Origin: Paenibacillus_E allorhizoplanae
GTDB taxonomy: Bacteria > Bacillota > Bacilli > Paenibacillales > NBRC-103111
Assembly (NCBI RefSeq): GCF_927798215.1
Contig: NZ_CAKMMW010000020.1
Span: 62,001 to 126,000, forward strand
Reading direction: 5' to 3'
Length of the DNA stretch: 64,000 nucleotides
Made by a program: the position numbers and the translations under genes. Of the stretch, positions 59,971 to 64,000 are shown one piece after another. The notes beneath the pieces are model-generated. The model did not search any database. It was not told where the DNA came from and saw only the letters and a program-made list of their open reading frames with translations. Position 1 is the stretch's first letter, and each line of letters opens with the position of its first letter.

Positions 59971-60032
59971 CAACGCAGAACGTTAGTTATAGCGGTTGCT
60001 TCGGCATTCCGCTTTTTGCTGCTCCGCTAAGT
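59971..60032. repeat. Dispersed repeat, copy G
   Basis: ACGCAGAACGTTAGTTATAG left half, then AGCGG..CCGCT stem with TTTTT, then CCGCTAAG truncated right half. Confidence 0.6.
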
Positions 60033-60120
60033 TCTTATTTGGAAAAAAGAGGATATTTGTCATTTTTCTAGAATATAAAACTATATACGGTAAATAAATG
60101 TGGGGTTTATGGAGGGAAAT

Positions 60121-60450
60121 ATGAAGAATTATGCATGTGCCTTGGCTATTGTTTTTCTAGGACTTTGTATCATAGTTGGATGTTACCTGTGTTCGATTTC
60201 ATTTAAAAATAAGGTAATAACCCCAACGGTAATAACCCCAACTTCTAATCATCAGCTGTTAAATCGCTCTGAATTAGCCCATTATTTAGGAATAAGTGAA
60301 ATCGAGGTTGACAAACTTGGTCCGCAAAATATTGGTGCTGGACAAACTCAGAGTTTAATACCTTACGTGAAAATCGGTAATAAAATATATTATTCTGTAA
60401 CTGCTATTGATAAATGGCTGGAAAGTGCAAATGGCGTGATCGTACAGTAG
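60121..60450 (+). CDS. Membrane-anchored excisionase-like HTH (HTH_17) protein
   Basis: 109 aa from ATG 60121 after GGAGGG. N-terminal hydrophobic segment (about 5-28) with possible lipobox IIVGC, then a direct repeat VITPT VITPT, then a HTH_17 module: LLNRSELAHYLGISEIEVDK and VKIGNKIYYSVTAIDKWLES. An excisionase-type DNA-binding fold on what should be the outside face of the membrane is unusual; it may bind protein or nucleic acid. Confidence 0.6.
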   Translation: MKNYACALAIVFLGLCIIVGCYLCSISFKNKVITPTVITPTSNHQLLNRSELAHYLGISEIEVDKLGPQNIGAGQTQSLIPYVKIGNKIYYSVTAIDKWLESANGVIVQ

Positions 60451-60455
60451 TTTGT

Positions 60456-60481
60456 TCCGCTAACGAGAAACGTTAGCTTAT
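60456..60481. repeat. Dispersed repeat, short copy H (perfect stem)
   Basis: GCTAACG-AGAAA-CGTTAGC: a perfect 7-bp stem that equals the left half alone, starting 9 nt after the upstream gene's stop. Confidence 0.6.
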
Positions 60482-60548
60482 CCAAGTAGCAAAATTGCTG
60501 GGACAATTATTCTAAGATTCCACATTGGCTATATTAAGGGAGATTTAA

Positions 60549-60845
60549 ATGACAAATAATTTACTTTGGTTACAGCAGTGGTTTTTTGATCAATGCGATG
60601 GTGACTGGGAGCATATGCAGCAAATAAAAATTGATACAGTGGATAATCCTGGTTGGTCCATTAGAATCGATTTACTTGAAACGAGTCTCGAAAAAGAAAT
60701 TTTCAATCGTATTCAAATAGAGCGTACAGAAACTGACTGGTTAATATGTAGAGTTGAAGACCACACTTTTATGGCAAGTGGAGGAGTCTTTAATCTAGAT
60801 GAAATAATAGAAATTTTTAAAAATTGGGTAGCTACAATTAAATGA
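60549..60845 (+). CDS. Imm53-family immunity protein, orphan
   Basis: 98 aa, ATG after GGGAG. Matches Imm53 throughout: LLWLQQWFFDQCDGDWEHMQ, TVDNPGWSIRIDLLET, DWLICRVEDHTFMASGGVFN and LDEIIEIFKNWVA. Imm53 proteins protect against polymorphic toxins delivered by neighbours. No toxin gene is adjacent, so it may be kept as defence against kin competitors or be a relic. Confidence 0.88.
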   Translation: MTNNLLWLQQWFFDQCDGDWEHMQQIKIDTVDNPGWSIRIDLLETSLEKEIFNRIQIERTETDWLICRVEDHTFMASGGVFNLDEIIEIFKNWVATIK

Positions 60846-61042
60846 TATTTAATTCATCCACCTTACGGCAGTCGGTCACAACGATCGGGTGCCGTTTCCA
60901 CGCTAACGGGCAGGTTAATTCCAAAAATGGTGCCCAAGTGACATGAATAAATATTGGTGGCAGAAACCGATCTCAGGTTTTAAAACTCGATCTTATTATG
61001 TCATCTCTAATACATAATTATTAGGTTAACATATAATAATAA
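60846..61042. other. Intergenic region with repeat copy I
   Basis: Contains copy I of the dispersed repeat (60864-60921). No gene supported. Confidence 0.45.
60864..60921. repeat. Dispersed stem-loop repeat, copy I
   Basis: ACGGCA..CGGTC / GATCGGGTGCCGT stem followed by TTTCCACGCTAACGGGCAGG and TTAATT. The left half is absent. Begins 18 nt after the Imm53 stop. Confidence 0.65.
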
Positions 61043-61077
61043 ACGAACTACTAATCTCAAAGAGATCAATAGTTCGT
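61043..61077 (-). terminator. Intrinsic terminator of NlpC/P60 gene
   Basis: ACGAACTACTAATCTC and GAGATCAATAGTTCGT pair with one mismatch and a T-rich tract on the minus-strand side; 30 nt after the stop. Confidence 0.7.
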
Positions 61078-61106
61078 CAACCCTTCTGTGATTAAAGTTA
61101 TTTTGA

Positions 61107-61610
61107 CTATTTAATCACTCGTCGTGCTGTCATGTAGTGAGAATTCCAGTAGGAGTTAATCGTAGTGATTTTCACACCGCCAGCACCATAAGTGTTTAAC
61201 ATTTTGTTATTTCCAAGGTAAACGCCTACATGACCGACTCCTGATCTGCCAGGGACGGAGAAGAATAGCAGGTCGCCTTTCTTCCAATTGTTTTTCGAAA
61301 CATAACTACCGACTTTAGATTGCTGAGCAGCTGTCCGCGGTAGGCTAATGCCGTATTTCCCGAAAATGTATTTCGTTAATGTCGAGCAGTCGAAGTTGCT
61401 AGTTTGTCCAACTTTAGCACCGAATTTATAAGGCGTACCCAGATATCTTTTCCCTAAAGAGATAATGCTATCAGCTTTCGTCGTTGCGGTTATTGTAGCA
61501 GTAGCAGCTTGAGTAGGCTTTGGACTACTGATTACCCCTCCTGAGATAGCAACGGTTGCTCCAATTGTCATAATTGCCAAGCGTCTGCTCCATTTATGAT
61601 GTAATTTCAT
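61107..61610 (-). CDS. Secreted NlpC/P60 (C40) cell-wall endopeptidase
   Basis: 167 aa, ATG after GGAGGAGGAC. Signal peptide 1-35 (ends PTQA). The NlpC/P60 domain has FDCSTL (Cys75), VGHVGVYLG (His127) and a third polar residue in NTYGAGG. It cleaves the D-Glu/meso-DAP (or related) bond in peptidoglycan stem peptides. No SH3 or LysM binding module, so a compact enzyme of the LytF/YkfC-type active domain alone. Confidence 0.93.
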   Translation of the reverse strand: MKLHHKWSRRLAIMTIGATVAISGGVISSPKPTQAATATITATTKADSIISLGKRYLGTPYKFGAKVGQTSNFDCSTLTKYIFGKYGISLPRTAAQQSKVGSYVSKNNWKKGDLLFFSVPGRSGVGHVGVYLGNNKMLNTYGAGGVKITTINSYWNSHYMTARRVIK

Positions 61611-61869
61611 AGTTGTTGTCCTCCTCCTTGTTTTTGAGCGCTGTTTTCTTAGCTAAGCCTAGTATAGCAGACTGGAAGTCTCCTATAATTTGCTAGAAGT
61701 AGAGAAAACAGTGGGTTTGGAGGGGACAAGCCCACTTTATTAGAAAACCATGAGAATCTTCTTTGAAAATTATTCTTGACTAGCTTAGATCAACAATAAG
61801 CTTGATCTATCAACGGTTTGAGCCATTAAATAGTTTAAAGTAGCAGATGTTTATTATTTATTTCCGTTA
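61611..61869. other. Intergenic, nothing recognised
   Basis: About 260 nt between divergent genes. AT-rich, no repeat or gene seen. Both promoters must lie here. Confidence 0.4.
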
Positions 61870-62259
61870 GTGTTTGTGAAAACAAAAAATACGATAGGCT
61901 TCAGTACAGGGCTTTCGCCTTTACCACAACAGGCAGAGAACAAATACTCAAAAAGCTTCGACCAGATTTACGTCAGGTCTTCAAATGCTTACCTATTGCA
62001 CGTTTTTGATGATAGAGAACATAATACAATTTTCTTTACCTTTAGAGGGAATGCAATCGGTGGAGAGATAAAAATCTCATTTCCAGTAGAAATTGAGGAA
62101 GTTTCGTGGATAGAGCCCCAAACAGTAGAAGAATACATACGTATTCCAAGTGAATTAAAGGGATTAATAACTAATAAATCATCTCACCATATATACTTAG
62201 AGGAATGGTTACCACAATACTTAATAAAATTTGTTGAACTAACGGAGAACGTTAGTTGA
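61870..62259 (+). CDS. Hypothetical soluble protein
   Basis: 129 aa, GTG start with no clear ribosome site, so the N-terminus is uncertain. Core YSKSFDQIYVRSSNAYLLHV and FTFRGNAIGGEIKISFPVEI reads like a beta-rich protein; no family recognised. Its last seven codons (LTENVS and stop) fall inside copy J of the dispersed repeat, so its C-terminus was probably altered by the insertion. Confidence 0.6.
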   Translation: MFVKTKNTIGFSTGLSPLPQQAENKYSKSFDQIYVRSSNAYLLHVFDDREHNTIFFTFRGNAIGGEIKISFPVEIEEVSWIEPQTVEEYIRIPSELKGLITNKSSHHIYLEEWLPQYLIKFVELTENVS

Positions 62260-62325
62260 ATAAAGTACTGCGACAGCCGGCCATGACGATCGGCTACCTT
62301 TTCCATGGTCAGGATAGTTAAATGG
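62237..62325. repeat. Dispersed stem-loop repeat, copy J (complete, in CDS end)
   Basis: AACTAACGGAGAACGTTAGT left half supplies the stop codon of the 61870 gene; ACAGCCGGCCATGACGATCG / GGCTACC middle; CAGGATAGTTAA degenerate right half. Confidence 0.7.
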
Positions 62326-62442
62326 GCTCGAAATAAACTAAAAAATTACCAAATAAATCCACAGTAGAACTAAAAAAAACCACAAACTTGTCCTGGAAAG
62401 TATAGGATAATATCTGTAGATTTACATAAAGGAGGAAATATA

Positions 62443-63948
62443 GTGAAAAAGTTAAGGAAATCTTTATTGACGCTTAGTATTGTAACCGCTTTCTCTGTAA
62501 TCCCTTTCGGTGTATCGGCTGAGGAATCGGCGGTAGTGAAGGTCTCTTCAGTGGACGAAATTTCAGCAGCCATGACCAAAGCGCAACCCGGTGATACGAT
62601 CGTGATGAGGAACGGAGTTTGGAAGGATGCTGCAATTGTAATGGAAGGTGAAGGCAAGCAGAATAAACCCATCACGCTTCGCGCGGAAACACCGGGACAT
62701 GTAGTGCTCACCGGAGCCTCCACACTCAACATCGGGGGATCGTATCTTGTGGTGGATGGTTTGGTATTCAAAGATGGGGGAGATATCGATGATTCCGGTG
62801 TCATTGAGTTCAGGGTGGGAGATCATGAAGCGACGCATTCCCGGCTTACTAACGTCCAAATGCTTGATTATAACCCTCAAAGCAACGTGAAGAACACGAA
62901 GTGGGTAGGATTATACGGCAGTTATAATAGGGTGGATCATTCCTATTTCAAAGGGAAGAAAAACATCGGTGCCACAATGGTAGTTTGGAGAGAGCAGCCG
63001 GTCGAGCAGCACCATGTCATTGATCACAATCATTTTGCGGGCAGGCCTATCCTGCGCGACGATAGTGGACAAGTGATTAGTAATGAAGCGGAAACACTGA
63101 GAATCGGAACCAGTACCTATTCGCTCTCGGATTCCTATACGACGGTAGAGAATAACCTGTTCGAGAATAATGATGGAGAAATCGAAATGGTTTCGGTTAA
63201 ATCAGGGAAGAATGTGATTCGCGGCAATACATTTTTGAACAATGCAGCGACCGTTACCCTTCGTCATGGCAATGGAACGCACATTGAAAACAATTTCTTT
63301 TTCGCTAATGGCAAGGCGAACGCTGGCGCGATCCGTGTTATAGGCGAAGATCATGTGATAGCCAACAATTATATCAGTGGCATTGTGGGCAGTAATACGA
63401 CACGAGGGGCCATTGTTCTAACAAACGGCATACCTAACTCGGATCTCAACAAATATTTTCAAGTTAAAAATGTGCTCATTACTCACAACACACTTGTGAA
63501 CAATGATAACAACATCATCGTTGGCGATAAAAAAAGCGGTACGAATTTGTTAGCACCTGTAGACACGATTATTGCAAATAACGTCGTACAGGCAAGCGGA
63601 AGCCCTAAGCTTCCTCTTATTAAGGTAATCGACGATTCAGCAGTTCTTACGTATGAAGGAAATTTCATGTATGGCGCCGAACTCGGGATCGAGCCGGTTG
63701 CAGGGATTACGCAGCAAAATCCTCAGCTAGCTTTGGCAGAAGACGGATTATACCGTGCGGACGAAGAAAGTCCGATTATCAACGCGTTGAAAAATGGAGC
63801 TTACTCCGTAAAAGAAGATATGGATGGCCAGCCCCGACCTCAGGGGAACAGGGATGCCGGAGCGGATGAGGTATCCATAACGCCTATACGGAACAAGCCA
63901 TTACAGCCGAGCGATGTCGGACCCGAGTGGCTGAACGGATCTGAATAA
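62443..63948 (+). CDS. Secreted polysaccharide lyase family 6 (alginate lyase/chondroitinase-B type)
   Basis: 501 aa, GTG start after AAAGGAGG. Signal peptide 1-26 (ends GVSA). Right-handed parallel beta-helix with PL6 start (DTIVMRNGVWKDAAIVMEGE), NEAETLRIG (calcium-ligand region), GEIEMVSVKSGKNVIRGNTF (catalytic Lys) and VTLRHGNGTHIENNFF (catalytic Arg). Single-domain, shorter than two-domain PL6 alginate lyases. Cleaves uronic-acid-containing polysaccharide such as alginate or dermatan sulfate by beta-elimination. Confidence 0.9.
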   Translation: MKKLRKSLLTLSIVTAFSVIPFGVSAEESAVVKVSSVDEISAAMTKAQPGDTIVMRNGVWKDAAIVMEGEGKQNKPITLRAETPGHVVLTGASTLNIGGSYLVVDGLVFKDGGDIDDSGVIEFRVGDHEATHSRLTNVQMLDYNPQSNVKNTKWVGLYGSYNRVDHSYFKGKKNIGATMVVWREQPVEQHHVIDHNHFAGRPILRDDSGQVISNEAETLRIGTSTYSLSDSYTTVENNLFENNDGEIEMVSVKSGKNVIRGNTFLNNAATVTLRHGNGTHIENNFFFANGKANAGAIRVIGEDHVIANNYISGIVGSNTTRGAIVLTNGIPNSDLNKYFQVKNVLITHNTLVNNDNNIIVGDKKSGTNLLAPVDTIIANNVVQASGSPKLPLIKVIDDSAVLTYEGNFMYGAELGIEPVAGITQQNPQLALAEDGLYRADEESPIINALKNGAYSVKEDMDGQPRPQGNRDAGADEVSITPIRNKPLQPSDVGPEWLNGSE

Positions 63949-63949
63949 G

Positions 63950-64000
63950 AAGTCCAGCTTCCTCCTAGGTTCCATCAATTGAAATCGCGATCCTTCGGAT
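63950..64000. repeat. Short dispersed repeat, copy 2 (at window end)
   Basis: GTCCAGCTT, CCTCCTAGG, TTCCATC and GCGATCCTTCGG, the same order of blocks as at 28503-28574. It begins right after the PL6 stop and may continue past the edge. Confidence 0.45.

Noticed and set aside
60216..60245. CRISPR-like or tandem repeat at AATAACCCCAACGGTAATAA
   Set aside because: Just two copies of a 15-bp unit encoding VITPT within a gene; no spacer array.
1..64000. tRNA, rRNA, prophage or integrative element genes
   Set aside because: No tRNA- or rRNA-like sequence, integrase, terminase or capsid-type protein was recognised in any frame.

Overview
The window looks like chromosomal DNA of a Gram-positive Bacillales member of the Paenibacillus/Cohnella type. 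The evidence is strong AGGAGG ribosome sites, frequent TTG/GTG starts, S-layer (SLH) and copper-amine-oxidase-type 'stalk' domains, DUF3231, YmaF, YetF (DUF421) and WGxxGxxG proteins, YesN-type AraC response regulators, and very large secreted polysaccharide-degrading enzymes. No rRNA, tRNA or CRISPR array was found.

Layout. (1) 1-13086: a creatininase-family gene faces away from a tightly packed 13-gene catabolic operon: U32-like TIM barrel, Gfo/Idh dehydrogenase, three amidohydrolase-2 paralogues, muconate-lactonizing-type enolase-superfamily enzyme, mutarotase-like protein, RidA, AAC(3)-like acyltransferase, IclR regulator, ceramidase-like hydrolase, SMP-30 lactonase, sulfatase. Many genes overlap by 4 nt. 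It reads as a complete intracellular pathway for an unusual, perhaps N-acylated and/or sulfated, organic acid or sugar derivative, but no transporter is in view. (2) 13261-19602: a 2113-aa secreted RCC1-repeat / glycoside-hydrolase / Ig / DNRLRE protein. (3) 19700-28300: a mix of a decayed ssuD, an orphan YesN-type regulator, a broken stalk-domain gene, YetF, a polysaccharide deacetylase, two small membrane proteins, YmaF and DUF3231. (4) 28729-35288: a four-gene overlapping operon (Hpt-REC-degenerate GGDEF-REC regulator, membrane HEAT-repeat protein, processive GT2 glycosyltransferase, membrane-anchored glycoside hydrolase) that looks like a regulated exopolysaccharide synthesis and trimming machine, followed by a small protein kinase. 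(5) 36400-48550: accessory territory with small lysine-rich proteins, tiny Cys4 protein, MerR-type promoter, an ACP-like protein with an eCIS-type leader, and a graveyard of gene fragments (RNase J, UPF0158, SRPBCC, PBP2, SLH protein, IS ends). (6) 48831-53429: a bifunctional secreted pectin methylesterase/pectate lyase. (7) 53600-56012: a self-regulated four-gene operon (membrane protein, XRE repressor, DUF4386, quinone-oxidoreductase-like). (8) 56100-64000: an fbp fragment, HAD phosphatase, small hypothetical genes, an orphan Imm53 immunity gene, an NlpC/P60 endopeptidase and a PL6-family polysaccharide lyase, interspersed with copies of a dispersed stem-loop repeat.

The themes are plant/algal polysaccharide degradation (RCC1-GH, CE8-PL1, PL6, sulfatase), envelope and exopolysaccharide remodelling, and an intergenic repeat family concentrated at 44-62 kb that sits just after stop codons. 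The best candidates for undescribed biology are the catabolic operon, the Hpt/REC/GGDEF-HEAT-GT2-GH operon, the leader-ACP protein lacking its phosphopantetheine serine, and the repeat family.
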